From Bacteroidota bacterium (lineage in GTDB: Bacteria; Bacteroidota; Bacteroidia; Bacteroidales; Prolixibacteraceae): 41,624 bases of DNA. The stretch is from the NCBI GenBank assembly GCA_030698405.1, contig JAUYMU010000118.1:1-41624 (forward strand), written 5' to 3'. A program made the position numbers and the translations under genes. Position 1 is the first letter of the stretch, and every line of letters starts with the position of its first letter. Positions 8,625-17,673 of this stretch are shown piece by piece. Below the pieces are notes generated by a model, which did no database searches, had not been told where the DNA came from, and saw only the letters and a program-made list of their open reading frames with translations.

Positions 8625-9107
8625 ATGAGAACACATTTTATTACCAACCGAAACGAGATTGATGCTATCCTGAAAAAGTGCAAAACCTGCTATGTGGGCA
8701 TGTCGATCGACGATGAACCATACGTTTTGCCAATGAATTTTGCCATAGACGGCGACCGGGTTATCCTGCATTCAGCCCAGCATGGAAGAATGTGGGAGAC
8801 AATCAAAAAAAATCCGAAGGTTTGCATCAACTGGACATTGGGCGAAGAATTGGCCTGGCAGGACGTGCAGGTTGGATGCAGTTACCGTGTAAAATCGAAA
8901 TCGGTAAACATTGAAGGAACGGCTGAAATCATTGAAGATGATGTGGAAAAAGAAAGGCTTTTCAAACAATTCATGACCCAATACAGCGATCTTCCGTTTA
9001 AATTCAGTGCTCCTGCGATACGCAATGTTGGTGTTTTTATCGTTCCGATTACCAAGATTACTGCGAAGGAGTTTGGAGCGAAGGCAGTGACTCCGTGGAA
9101 CCGATAA
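8625..9107 (+). CDS. Pyridoxamine 5'-phosphate oxidase-like flavin-binding protein (NimA-like)
   Basis: 160 residues of the split-barrel, FMN-binding PNPOx-like superfamily. Family features visible are CYVGMSIDDEPYVLPMNF near the N-terminus, the strand ILHSAQHGRMW (usual flavin-contact region) and the PKVCINW strand. Members include nitroimidazole reductases (Nim) and haem- or F420-binding proteins; the substrate here cannot be told from sequence. It is cytoplasmic, with no signal peptide. It starts 5 nt after dnaG, so it is probably co-transcribed with it. A 130-nt AT-rich gap follows. Confidence 0.82.
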   Translation: MRTHFITNRNEIDAILKKCKTCYVGMSIDDEPYVLPMNFAIDGDRVILHSAQHGRMWETIKKNPKVCINWTLGEELAWQDVQVGCSYRVKSKSVNIEGTAEIIEDDVEKERLFKQFMTQYSDLPFKFSAPAIRNVGVFIVPITKITAKEFGAKAVTPWNR

Positions 9108-9224
9108 TTATTTACAATTTAGATATTTACGATTTACTATTTGAGCTTTTCCGATCATTGTTTTGCTTGTAAATGGTAAATGGTCTAATGGTAAATACTT
9201 TATTTAACTTTAGGCACTTTTTCC

Positions 9225-9232
9225 TACCTTTG
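9225..9232 (+). promoter_or_regulatory. -7 element 5 nt before the AlbA_2-remnant gene
   Basis: TACCTTTG matches TAnnTTTG and the ATG of the gene begins at 9238, again predicting a very short or absent leader. A TTTA at 9203-9206 sits at about the right spacing for a weak -33 element. Confidence 0.4.
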
Positions 9233-9237
9233 TTTTT

Positions 9238-9882
9238 ATGGCTTTACCTATCAACATAGAAGAATTAATTCACGGTCAGTCCATTGAATGGGATAAGTTT
9301 GTTGTAGCAAGGGATTACAGGAATCGGCGTATCGGCGACTTTTTGAAAGAACTACATCTGACAGAGGGTAGAGGTACCGGTGTCCCAAAAATATACCGGG
9401 CACTTGAACGAAATGGTTCACCTATGCCCGTGCTTGAAACAGATCCCGATTGCAATTACTTTTTGACAGTAATATATGCACATCCAGAAGCAAAAAGTAA
9501 CCAAGCAAGTAATCAGGATAATATTCAGAATATCAACTCATTAGACGATATTAATGATCTTCTAATGTATTTAAGTAACCAAGCAAGTAACCAAGCAAGT
9601 AACCAAGCAAGTGACCAAGTAAAATCTCTTATCTCGGATAATTTTGGCGACAAGGCAGAACTAATTCTTGACTATTTATCAGAAATGCCAAGGAAAAAGA
9701 AAGAAATATTGGAAGAGTTGTTGGGTGTGTCCCTTCAAACAAAAAATAAAAAACGATACCTTGACCCTCTTCTAAATCAGAATTGGATTGAATTGACCAT
9801 AAAAGAAAATCCACGGGATATGAACCAAAAATATCAGTTAACCGAAAAAGGCCGGTTACTGGTTAAAATACTTAAGAAATGA
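9238..9882 (+). CDS. AlbA_2/Schlafen-type putative regulator with large internal deletion
   Basis: 214 residues. The first 22 residues (MALPINIEELIHG, IEWDKFVV) match the start of an AlbA_2 (Schlafen-like, COG2865) protein, but the sequence then jumps directly to RDYRNRRIGDFLKELHLTEG and GRGTGVPKI, the C-terminal HATPase_c_4-type end of the same family. Some 240 or more residues, including the whole nucleic-acid/ATP domain, are missing in frame. A linker with repeated S-N-Q-A units (9513-9528 and about 9572-9617, 12-nt period) leads to a C-terminal winged-helix domain. It is probably a decayed regulator or a stable DNA-binding relic. Its stop overlaps the next gene's start (ATGA), so the two remain coupled. 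Confidence 0.7.
   Translation: MALPINIEELIHGQSIEWDKFVVARDYRNRRIGDFLKELHLTEGRGTGVPKIYRALERNGSPMPVLETDPDCNYFLTVIYAHPEAKSNQASNQDNIQNINSLDDINDLLMYLSNQASNQASNQASDQVKSLISDNFGDKAELILDYLSEMPRKKKEILEELLGVSLQTKNKKRYLDPLLNQNWIELTIKENPRDMNQKYQLTEKGRLLVKILKK
9572..9619 (+). repeat. In-frame 12-nt tandem repeat coding SNQA
   Basis: Nearly perfect repeats of agtaaccaagca, about four copies, code for Ser-Asn-Gln-Ala units in the linker of the gene at 9238-9882; a further copy or two lie at about 9511-9530. As I recall, such Gln/Asn-rich linkers occur in the same place in other AlbA_2 proteins. The repeat can expand or contract by slippage without shifting the frame. Confidence 0.75.
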
Positions 9883-10916
9883 TTTTAGTAACAGGTGGAA
9901 CCGGGCTCGTAGGAGCACATTTGCTGTATGAGCTGACCAATTCAGGCAATCGGGTAAAAGCGCTCAGACGGCAGCAAAGCAATACCGACTGGGTGAAGAA
10001 AATATTTTCGTATTACACCGATCAGGTTGAAACGTTGTTTTCGCAAATTGAATGGGTGGAAGGCGACATACTGGATTATTTCAGCCTCGAAGAAGCACTG
10101 AAAGGTATTACCAGCATTTACCACTGTGCCGCCATTGTTTCGTTTCATGGCGACGACAACGACATGATGCTGAACAACAATGTGAAAGGTACGGGAAATC
10201 TGATAGATGCCGCCATTCACAACGGAGTCGGCAAATTCTGTCACGTGAGTTCGATTGCTGCATTGGGCAAAACACAGGACGGAAGCCAAATTACCGAAGA
10301 TACTTATTGGACTCCATCGAAACGAAAAACAGGCTATTCGCTCAGCAAATTCTTTTCTGAAATGGAAGTTTGGCGCGGAATTGAAGAAGGATTGGATGCG
10401 GTAATCGTAAACCCATCGATTATTATGGGCCCCGGAAACTGGGAAATCGGCAGCCCAAAACTTTTTCAATCTATCTGGAAAGGGCTGAATTACTACACAA
10501 AAGGGATCACCGGATTTATAGATGTTCGCGATGTTGTGAAAGCCATGATTCAACTGATGGGCGATCAGCAATTTGAGCAGGTTAAGAACCAGCGGTTTAT
10601 CCTGAATGCCGGAAACATGAGCTACCAGGATTTTTTCAACCGGATAGCCGACGGGCTGAATAAACCACGTCCGCGAAATTTTGCGTCCGACATTAAGCTG
10701 CACATTGCATGGAGAATGGCAAAAGCTGCCAGCTTTTTTACCGGTAAACGACCTTTGATCACGCGCGATACCGTATCCAGTTCAAACCAAAAGAATCAAT
10801 ATTCCGGAGAAAAAATCAGCAGGTCTATTGGTTTTGAATACAGAAGCCTCGATTCATCTATTACAGACATTGCCGAAATCTTTCTGAAAGACATGGTTAT
10901 GCCTTCAGGAAAATAA
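9879..10916 (+). CDS. NAD(P)-dependent epimerase/dehydratase-like (extended SDR)
   Basis: 345-residue extended short-chain dehydrogenase/reductase. The Rossmann dinucleotide motif TGGTGLVG is at residues 5-12 and the catalytic YSLSK has Tyr153 and Lys157, with the upstream Ser in HVSSIA. IYHCAAIVS is the usual NAD-binding strand. The overall pattern (NPSIIMGPG, GFIDVRDVV) resembles dihydroflavonol reductase/3-beta-hydroxysteroid dehydrogenase-type members (COG0451). Substrate unknown. Its start overlaps the stop of the AlbA_2 remnant by four bases (ATGA). Confidence 0.88.
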   Translation: MILVTGGTGLVGAHLLYELTNSGNRVKALRRQQSNTDWVKKIFSYYTDQVETLFSQIEWVEGDILDYFSLEEALKGITSIYHCAAIVSFHGDDNDMMLNNNVKGTGNLIDAAIHNGVGKFCHVSSIAALGKTQDGSQITEDTYWTPSKRKTGYSLSKFFSEMEVWRGIEEGLDAVIVNPSIIMGPGNWEIGSPKLFQSIWKGLNYYTKGITGFIDVRDVVKAMIQLMGDQQFEQVKNQRFILNAGNMSYQDFFNRIADGLNKPRPRNFASDIKLHIAWRMAKAASFFTGKRPLITRDTVSSSNQKNQYSGEKISRSIGFEYRSLDSSITDIAEIFLKDMVMPSGK

Positions 10917-10947
10917 AGTAAGGCTGGCAGAACCAAATATTTTATAC

Positions 10948-10955
10948 TACATTTG
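10948..10955 (+). promoter_or_regulatory. Putative -7 element of the deoxyhypusine synthase-like gene
   Basis: TACATTTG matches TAnnTTTG in the 134-nt gap after the dehydrogenase gene and would give a leader of about 90 nt to the ATG at 11051. No clear -33 element. Confidence 0.4.
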
Positions 10956-11050
10956 CAAACTTTTTCAGAGATAGAAGCCAGCCTATCTGACTAATTTATA
11001 ATCAAATACAATTGCTGGCAAGCACAATTAAACGATCAAAATTCAGAAGC

Positions 11051-12070
11051 ATGAAGAAATCAGATTTATTAAAAGACACCATCGAACACATCGACATTAA
11101 GTCATTCGATTCAACTCCAATTATTGACTCAATGCGTAAAATGTCATTCACTTCGCGCGATACAGCAAGTGCAACCGACATTTTGCTGAAAATGGTAAAC
11201 CATACCGAATGTACCAACATTCTGACCCTCGCCGGAAGTACCAGCGCCGGAGGTTGTATGCAGGTTTATGTTGATATGGTCAAAAATAAAATGATCGATG
11301 TAATTGTTGCTACCGGAGCATCCATTATCGACATGGATTTTTTCGAAGCATTGGGACACAAACACTACCGCGGAACAACCGAAGTAAACGACGGAATTTT
11401 GCGCGATCTATATATCGACCGTATTTACGATACTTTCATCGACGAAGAAGAATTACAGAACTGCGATGGAACCATCAAGGAAATTACTGATTCACTTGAA
11501 AAAAGACCATATTCATCACGCGAATTTATTTGGGAAATGGGCAAATGGCTGACCGAAAATTCAGTAAAAAAAGAAAGCCTTATTCAGGTTTGTTACGAGA
11601 ATAACGTGCCGATTTTCTGCCCTGCTTTTTCTGACTCAAGCGCTGGTTTTGGTTTGGCCAAACATCAATGGGAAAATCCTGAAAAACACGTTTCGATTGA
11701 CTCGGTGGCCGATTTTCTGGAACTGACAAAAATAAAAATGGCTGCCGGTGTAACTGGTTTGTTCATGATTGGTGGCGGCGTTCCGAAGAATTTTGCCCAG
11801 GACACTGTTGTCTGTGCTGAAATTCTTGGAAAAGAAGTTCCGATGCACCAATATGCCGTTCAGATTACAGTTGCCGATGTTCGCGATGGCGCTTGTTCTT
11901 CGTCAACACTGAAAGAAGCAAGCTCGTGGGGAAAAGTGCAGGTAACCGACGAACAAATGGTTTTTGCTGAAGCAACCTCAGTGCTGCCATTAATTGTTAG
12001 TTACGTGTATCACAAAGGAACATGGAAAAACCGCGAATTTAAAAACTGGAGCAAATTGTTCCTGAAATAA
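11051..12070 (+). CDS. Deoxyhypusine synthase-family protein
   Basis: 339 residues from ATG 11051; an upstream in-frame TTG at 11012 adds 13 residues but lacks any sign of use. The protein matches the deoxyhypusine synthase family: LAGSTSAGG, a VDVIVATGA-like strand (IDVIVATGASIIDMDF), VPIFCPAFSDSS and, near the C-terminus, SSWGKVQ with Lys295, which aligns with the active-site Lys that forms the enzyme-substrate imine in eukaryotes. Bacteria lack eIF5A, so bacterial members are thought to act in polyamine metabolism (homospermidine-type chemistry) rather than protein modification; the true substrate here is unknown. It is a single-gene unit ended by the hairpin at 12091-12124. Confidence 0.88.
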   Translation: MKKSDLLKDTIEHIDIKSFDSTPIIDSMRKMSFTSRDTASATDILLKMVNHTECTNILTLAGSTSAGGCMQVYVDMVKNKMIDVIVATGASIIDMDFFEALGHKHYRGTTEVNDGILRDLYIDRIYDTFIDEEELQNCDGTIKEITDSLEKRPYSSREFIWEMGKWLTENSVKKESLIQVCYENNVPIFCPAFSDSSAGFGLAKHQWENPEKHVSIDSVADFLELTKIKMAAGVTGLFMIGGGVPKNFAQDTVVCAEILGKEVPMHQYAVQITVADVRDGACSSSTLKEASSWGKVQVTDEQMVFAEATSVLPLIVSYVYHKGTWKNREFKNWSKLFLK

Positions 12071-12090
12071 ACGAACACCGGTATATTTAA

Positions 12091-12124
12091 AAATCCCCAA
12101 TGATTTCATCAGCATTGGGGATTT
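12091..12124 (+). terminator. Strong hairpin terminator after deoxyhypusine synthase-like gene
   Basis: Arms AAATCCCCAATG (12091-12102) and CATTGGGGATTT (12113-12124) pair perfectly over 12 bp with a 10-nt loop, followed by a T run to 12127. It lies 21 nt past the stop codon. Confidence 0.9.
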
Positions 12125-12214
12125 TTTGTTGGAGAAACTTACTGAATTGGTTCTGCACTCCTTGGTTATTGTCGATCGTTTATAATTGAGAACATTAACC
12201 CCGCGAATAATAGG

Positions 12215-12280
12215 TCGCCGCGATGCGAATAGGTTAAAAACTTGAATTAAATTATACAAAGAGATCGCCGCGATGCGAAT
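12215..12280. repeat. Pair of 16-nt direct repeats 50 nt apart
   Basis: TCGCCGCGATGCGAAT occurs at 12215-12230 and exactly again at 12265-12280 in the gap between the convergent deoxyhypusine synthase-like and histidine kinase genes. The repeat is much more GC-rich than its surroundings. Confidence 0.8.
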
Positions 12281-12308
12281 GTAAACTAAACGCGACCAAT
12301 CACAAATG

Positions 12309-14315
12309 TCACACCTTCGGCACCGTAAAACAAAATGTACTTCCTTTCCCTTCTTCACTTTCTACCCAAATCCGTCCACCGTGCTTATCGACAAATTCTT
12401 TGCACAAGATAAGACCTAATCCGGTTCCTTTTTCGTTATGTGTGCCAGCTGTTGATTGATTCTGGTCAATACGGAATAACTTCAAAATCTCTTGATTGCC
12501 AATTCCGACACCATTGTCGGCAACCGATACCAGTAACTCTTTATTATTTTGCCTTGCTTTTACAACAATTACTCCTCCAGTACTGGTATATTTGATTGCA
12601 TTCGAAATTAAATTTCGCAGAATGGTTCCAAGCATTGCTTTATCGGCACAAACCATCAAATTAACTGGTGCATCAGTATAAATCGAAATGCCTTTGTTTT
12701 CAGCTGAATCGTGCAATAATTGGATCACATTATCTGTTAATTGACCAAAATTGATCATTTCCGGTAAAAACTCCATTCTTCCGGTTTGCGACCGCGACCA
12801 TTCCAGTAAATTCACCAGTAAGTCCATGGCCCGTTCCGAAGAATCCTGAATAATGCCAGCAAATCGCTCAATTCCGGCATAGTCTTTTTCCAGAATATCG
12901 CGAACAAGTAAGTTGCTGAATCCTACAATATTGTGGAATGGGCTTCTCAAATCGTGCGCAATAATGGAGAAAAACTTGTCTTTGGTATCGTTCAGTTCCT
13001 TGAATTTTGCTTCGCTTCTGCGCAATGCCTCTTCTGTTTGCTTTTTTTCGCTTATGTCCTGAAATGATCCCTGAATTTTCACAATATTACCATCATTGCC
13101 ACAAATGGCTTCGCCTATTGCGCGCACCCAAACCCGTTTCCCAGCGACATTAATAATTTCCAGTTCTTCATCAAAAGGAATTCCCTTTTCAGCACAATCA
13201 CTTACCACACTGGTGATTCTATCTACCCATTCGGGCGCATAAAACGATATTGCTTCTGCCAGTGTTGGGTAAAATCCTTTTGGTTTACCATGAATTATGG
13301 CTACCTCATCAGACATAATTACCCTGTTTTCTTCCAGGTTTAAATTCCATCCTCCAAATTTAGCTGTTTCGCCGGCGATGCGCAGAAGGGAATAATTGCT
13401 GCTTAATTCGGCTTCCGCTTCTTTCCTGTGGGTGATGTCGCGTACAAACGATAGCAATTCGTCATCGAACATCGGAACAATGCGGTTTTCAAAATATTCC
13501 CGTTTACCATCTTTTGTAAGCTCATATTCCATGGTTGCCATCTTTCCTGACTGACAGGCAATTGCGATTGTCTCCATTATCTTTTGGGCCACATCCAATG
13601 GCATTACGTCTGCTATCTTCTTCCCCAGAAAAAATTCAGGGGGTACATAAAATTGCGTATGGGCAGGAGCATGATAATCAAGTATAAAACCTTGGGTATT
13701 TATTCTGAAAAGAATATCAGGATTAACTTCAATAATGACACGGTTTTCTGCCTCGCTTTTCCGAAGGGCTTCTTCCGTTTGTTTGCGTTCAGTAATATCA
13801 ACTGCCACCAATATACATTGACGGCTATTTTTTGAAACGATCCCTTCCAAGTAAACAATCAGAGATGGATTATCCGGAATGGATAGAGAGATTTCGCAGT
13901 TTTGTTTTGATTTGGTTTCAAAAACTTTGTGCAGGAAGTCGTTAAAAACAGGCAGGTAGTCGGGCGAAATAAAAAACCTGATGTCTTGATTAATCAAAAA
14001 TGAACGTTCATTTCCAAGCAGTTTGGCGCCGCGATGGTTTAATTCGCAGATACCGCCTTCGTTGTTGATGGTAAAATATCCGGATGGACCAAAATCATAC
14101 AATTCAGTGGCAGTTTCAGCTTTGTCAACCGCAAGGCGAAGTTCCTCATTTTGCATTTCGAGTTCAATGCGCTGCACATCGAGTTCGTGCAGAATTTTCA
14201 ACAGGTCGATTCCACCTGATGGCAATGTCTTTATTGAATAATTTATTTTTAAGTGCTCTTCCGCTTTTTGCCTTAGGCTGGCCAGTGCTTGTATAAACTG
14301 ATTATCTTCCTTCAT
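12309..14315 (-). CDS. Soluble PAS-containing sensor histidine kinase (HK1)
   Basis: 668 residues, no signal peptide or membrane segment, so probably a cytoplasmic sensor. Order: N-terminal coiled coil with HELDVQRIELEMQNEEL (about 43-59), three PAS domains (about 66-180, 185-297 and 303-425) each ending in a DITERK/DISEKK-type linker, a HisKA dimerisation domain with phosphorylated His454 in SIIAHDLRSPF, and a HATPase domain with N box LRNLISNAIKYT, G1 VADNGVGIG and G2 GTGLGLILC. No receiver domain, so phosphate must go to a separate response regulator, none of which is in the window. The first PAS closely resembles that of HK2, and the kinase core closely resembles that of HK3. Confidence 0.93.
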   Translation of the reverse strand: MKEDNQFIQALASLRQKAEEHLKINYSIKTLPSGGIDLLKILHELDVQRIELEMQNEELRLAVDKAETATELYDFGPSGYFTINNEGGICELNHRGAKLLGNERSFLINQDIRFFISPDYLPVFNDFLHKVFETKSKQNCEISLSIPDNPSLIVYLEGIVSKNSRQCILVAVDITERKQTEEALRKSEAENRVIIEVNPDILFRINTQGFILDYHAPAHTQFYVPPEFFLGKKIADVMPLDVAQKIMETIAIACQSGKMATMEYELTKDGKREYFENRIVPMFDDELLSFVRDITHRKEAEAELSSNYSLLRIAGETAKFGGWNLNLEENRVIMSDEVAIIHGKPKGFYPTLAEAISFYAPEWVDRITSVVSDCAEKGIPFDEELEIINVAGKRVWVRAIGEAICGNDGNIVKIQGSFQDISEKKQTEEALRRSEAKFKELNDTKDKFFSIIAHDLRSPFHNIVGFSNLLVRDILEKDYAGIERFAGIIQDSSERAMDLLVNLLEWSRSQTGRMEFLPEMINFGQLTDNVIQLLHDSAENKGISIYTDAPVNLMVCADKAMLGTILRNLISNAIKYTSTGGVIVVKARQNNKELLVSVADNGVGIGNQEILKLFRIDQNQSTAGTHNEKGTGLGLILCKEFVDKHGGRIWVESEEGKGSTFCFTVPKV

Positions 14316-14579
14316 GTTTTATTTCCCTTTTCCCAACGATAAATAATGACAGACTATACTTTTTTATTGCAGGCAATTCACTTATTAGCGACCGGTTTCG
14401 CAACCCGACAATGTAAATATAAATTTTTAATTTATATGCTTTCACCCAACTATTTTACCATTAATTTGCTGAACAATAGATAGAAATGTGAATTGTGAAA
14501 ATAATCACTTTCTAAAGCTGATTTAGATATATGTCTGATTTCTGATGGAAAAGTGAATGACTCAACAAAACACCATTGC

Positions 14580-15767
14580 TTATTCTGAAGAAATGGAGCT
14601 TCTTGGTTTGGAGGCTAATTCAGGTTTATCTGCAGAGTGCAGCTCTGATATTGGCACTAAAAAATAAAATGCGGATCCTTTGCGTGGTTCGGATTCCATC
14701 CAGATTGCGCCGCCCAATAATTCAACCAACCGTTTTGAAATAGCCAGACCCAATCCGTTGCCTCCATATTTTCTGTTATGATCCTGATCAACCTGACGAA
14801 AACGTTCAAAAATATGGTCATGGTATTCTTTCGGAATTCCAATACCTGAGTCTGTTACATGAAATTGTACAAAGTCTCCAACTTTTTTAACGCCTATCTC
14901 AATAAAACCACTATTGGTAAATTTCAGGGAATTACCAACGAAATTGATCAAAATCTGTCTTAACCGGTTCACATCACTTTCAATAATAAGTTCTTTTTGG
15001 GGATTTGGTGGATCAAGCCTTAATTCAAGTCCCTTTTTACGCGTCTTCAGTAGAAATAATTTCCCGATATCGGCAATTAATTTATGTACATCAAGTTTCG
15101 AATAAACTATCTGAAGTTGACCGGCTTCAATCTTCGAAATGTCAAGGATGTCACCGATGATTGTAAGCAAATTGTTTCCGCTATCAATGATAATCTGAGC
15201 ATATTGACGATGCTGAATGGTGTCATAATCCGGATCAACCAACAATTCAGAAAAACCAATAATGCTATTAAGCGGGGTGCGGATTTCGTGACTCATATTT
15301 GCCAGAAATGCCGATTTCAACCGATCCGATTCTTCCGCTTTTTCTTTTGCTGAAATTAGTTCCATCTCTGTACGTTTTCGCTCAGTGATGTCGGTCAAAG
15401 TAAAGAGACATTTATTTTCGTCGTCAGAAACAATCCCTTCTAAACTGGCGCCACGAAGGTTAAGCTGACAGATTTTCCCATCGCGTTCGAGTGTCAAATA
15501 TCCGACAGGTGCAAAATCGAAGAGTGCGGTAGCTGTTGCGGTACTTTCTAAAGCCAGTATTAATTCCTCGTTCTGCAATTCCAACTCTATTTTGTGCACC
15601 TCCAGTTCATAGAGAAGTTTCAATGTGTCGGTTACAGTTTGATTAGTATTTGCGGAAGCAGTATGATTTTCGGAAGATAATCCCTTTATGGATTTGTTTA
15701 ATAATAATTGCTCCTCAGCTTTTTGCCGAAGAATTTCTTTTTCGGATATCTTTCTTCTCATTCTCAT
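14580..15767 (-). CDS. Soluble sensor histidine kinase with shortened PAS (HK2)
   Basis: 395 residues, cytoplasmic. The N-terminus has [19 protein letters not shown] and begins a PAS domain ([11 protein letters not shown]), but the domain core is missing: RGAS at about 108 is joined directly to [11 protein letters not shown] and DITERKR. Compared with HK1 about 56 residues are absent, in frame. The kinase part is intact: His160 in [13 protein letters not shown] box [17 protein letters not shown]1 [10 protein letters not shown] box IFERFRQ and G2 [10 protein letters not shown]. This core is of the hybrid-kinase type, unlike HK1 and HK3. No receiver domain. The deletion should stop ligand or cofactor binding by that PAS domain. 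Confidence 0.9.
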   Translation of the reverse strand: MRMRRKISEKEILRQKAEEQLLLNKSIKGLSSENHTASANTNQTVTDTLKLLYELEVHKIELELQNEELILALESTATATALFDFAPVGYLTLERDGKICQLNLRGASLEGIVSDDENKCLFTLTDITERKRTEMELISAKEKAEESDRLKSAFLANMSHEIRTPLNSIIGFSELLVDPDYDTIQHRQYAQIIIDSGNNLLTIIGDILDISKIEAGQLQIVYSKLDVHKLIADIGKLFLLKTRKKGLELRLDPPNPQKELIIESDVNRLRQILINFVGNSLKFTNSGFIEIGVKKVGDFVQFHVTDSGIGIPKEYHDHIFERFRQVDQDHNRKYGGNGLGLAISKRLVELLGGAIWMESEPRKGSAFYFLVPISELHSADKPELASKPRSSISSE

Positions 15768-15841
15768 AGCAACTTACATTTAATAACCTTTCCTCACTTT
15801 CCCATCTTACAATCTTACAATCTTCTCATCTTCTCATCTTC

Positions 15842-17584
15842 TCAACCTTTCGGAACACTAAAATGAAACTTACTTCCTTGGCCCTCTTCACTTTCGATCC
15901 AAATTCTGCCATTGTGTTTTTCAATGAATTCTTTGCATAGCAGTAATCCGAGGCCTGTTCCCTTTTCATTTTGGGTGCCCATTGTAGAGTAACTTTGGTC
16001 AATCCGGAACAACTTATTTATGGTCTCTTTTTTTATTCCAACACCATTATCTGCGATGGTTATCACCCATTCCTTCTGTTTTGCTTTGGCCGAAATTACA
16101 ACTTCACCTCCGGGATTAGTGAATTTTACAGCATTCGAAATCAGGTTCCGCAAAACCGTACTGATCATCTCTTTATCGGCCATAACAAAAACCAGAGGAG
16201 AAAAGCGGGTAGTAATAGCTATTGATTTTTGCCGGGCTAAATTGCTTAAGAGTTTTATTACATCACTTGTAAGCTCAACCATATCAATACATTCAGGAAT
16301 AAAATCAATCCTGCCGGTTTGTATGCAAGCCCATTTCAATAAGTTGGTCAACAAATCCATGGCTCGCTGCGATGAATTCCCGATCATCCGGCTATAACCT
16401 GCTATACCCTCATAATCCCGTTCCTGAATTTTTCTGGTCAGCAAATCACTGAATCCGATAATTGTGTTAAAAGGGTTTTTCAGGTCGTGGGCAATGATGG
16501 AGAAAAATTTGTCTTTGGTTGCATTGAGTTCCTTCAAACGGGCTTCGCTTTCCTTTAAAGCCATCTCGGCACGTTTACGTTCGGTGATATCGATGGTAAA
16601 ACCTGCAAGGTAAGTGGGTTTTCCTTCAATCTGAATTGGGAATTTGATGGTTGAATAGTTGCGTCCGTTAAATTCTTCCTCTATTTCAATTTTAACTCCA
16701 TTTTTCAGAATATCGAGATCGTTTTCAACCATACTTTTCGCCAAATCTGAAGGAAAAAGTTCATCCATGGTTTTGCCGATTAATTCTTCGATGGATTTGC
16801 CGATCATATTTTCATAATTGCGGCTAAGGCGCAGCGGACGAATATTTTCATCTTTGAAGAAAATATAAATCGGGCTGTTTTCCAGGAACAGTCTGAATAT
16901 TTCTTCCCTTTCCTTTAGCTCTTCCTCTACCAGTTTCCGTTCTGTAATATCGCGAACATTGAGCACAAACGAATTAATCCCCGGATTGTTAAGTTGATTC
17001 GTACCAAAGGCTTCAAGATAAACCCAACCACCGTTTTTATGTTTGTGCCTGTATTGTGCTCCGCCAGAACCAATAATTGCAGCCTTCTTGAACGTGTCAA
17101 TCACCTTTCCCTGATCATCGGGGTGGATCATTTGCTCAATTACAGGGATATTTATTAATTCATCGGGGCGAAAACCAAGAATTTTTTCGCATGAATCGCT
17201 TACAAAATGCTGAATTCCATTTGAATCGACAAGAACAAACATGTCAAATGAATTTTCAATGAGATGCCTGAATTTTTCTTCGTCCATTTTCATCAATTCT
17301 TCTGCATGTGTGTGATCCGCAATTTCAACCTCTGGCTGGAAGTCGTTCTGTTGCAGACCAGAAAATTTCGCTTTGAGGAGAACAAGCTCCTCGCTCTTCA
17401 TTTTCAGCTCCGAACGCAGAAGTTCCAATTCCTGGAGGAGATTCTGTGAATCTGTTTGATTTTGGTTATCTTCTGCGACTGCAGCTCCTGATGTCGTTTT
17501 CACACCTTTGTGACTTTGCAATTCTTCTACAGTTTTTTGCCCTGACAAATCAGCTTCAGGCAATTGATAGTTCCCTTTTCCCAT
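15842..17584 (-). CDS. Soluble PAS-containing sensor histidine kinase (HK3)
   Basis: 580 residues from ATG 17584. An in-frame GTG at 17662 would add 26 residues, but that part lies in a dispersed intergenic repeat (17646-17669) and has an atypical composition, so I reject it; a GAGAGG precedes the chosen ATG. Order: N-terminal coiled coil with LLQELELLRSELKMKSEEL, two PAS domains (about 95-217 and 225-340) ending DITERK, HisKA with His366 in SIIAHDLKNPF, and HATPase with LRNLISNAVKFT, IADNGVGIK and GTGLGLLLC. The kinase core is a close paralogue of HK1. No membrane segment and no receiver domain. A pyrimidine-rich repeat of TCTTACAATC and TCTTCTCATC type lies in the 74-nt gap to HK2. Confidence 0.92.
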   Translation of the reverse strand: MGKGNYQLPEADLSGQKTVEELQSHKGVKTTSGAAVAEDNQNQTDSQNLLQELELLRSELKMKSEELVLLKAKFSGLQQNDFQPEVEIADHTHAEELMKMDEEKFRHLIENSFDMFVLVDSNGIQHFVSDSCEKILGFRPDELINIPVIEQMIHPDDQGKVIDTFKKAAIIGSGGAQYRHKHKNGGWVYLEAFGTNQLNNPGINSFVLNVRDITERKLVEEELKEREEIFRLFLENSPIYIFFKDENIRPLRLSRNYENMIGKSIEELIGKTMDELFPSDLAKSMVENDLDILKNGVKIEIEEEFNGRNYSTIKFPIQIEGKPTYLAGFTIDITERKRAEMALKESEARLKELNATKDKFFSIIAHDLKNPFNTIIGFSDLLTRKIQERDYEGIAGYSRMIGNSSQRAMDLLTNLLKWACIQTGRIDFIPECIDMVELTSDVIKLLSNLARQKSIAITTRFSPLVFVMADKEMISTVLRNLISNAVKFTNPGGEVVISAKAKQKEWVITIADNGVGIKKETINKLFRIDQSYSTMGTQNEKGTGLGLLLCKEFIEKHNGRIWIESEEGQGSKFHFSVPKG

Positions 17585-17645
17585 ACCTCTCAATGCTTTT
17601 CCGAAATGGTTATATTGTGCAATATTTATCTTGATTGTCCGTCGC

Positions 17646-17669
17646 CGTTCGACTGAGCTCACGCCGAAG
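17646..17669 (-). repeat. Dispersed 24-nt repeat, copy 1
   Basis: Read on the minus strand this is CTTCGGCGTGAGCTCAGTCG followed by AACG; it matches 35608-35631 (plus strand) at 23 of 24 positions. The copy here lies just upstream of the HK3 start. Confidence 0.8.
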
Positions 17670-17673
17670 CCTG

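Noticed and set aside
9942-10703. 253-residue minus-strand ORF opposite the dehydrogenase gene
   Set aside because: It lies wholly across a gene with clear Rossmann and YxxxK motifs and shows no recognisable domain.
11012-11050. TTG start for the deoxyhypusine synthase-like gene
   Set aside because: The family similarity begins only after the ATG at 11051; no ribosome-binding site before the TTG.
12215-12280. Two-unit CRISPR array
   Set aside because: Only two 16-nt repeats; too short for a CRISPR repeat and no cas genes.
17585-17662. GTG start adding 26 residues to HK3
   Set aside because: The extension begins in a dispersed intergenic repeat and has unusual composition.
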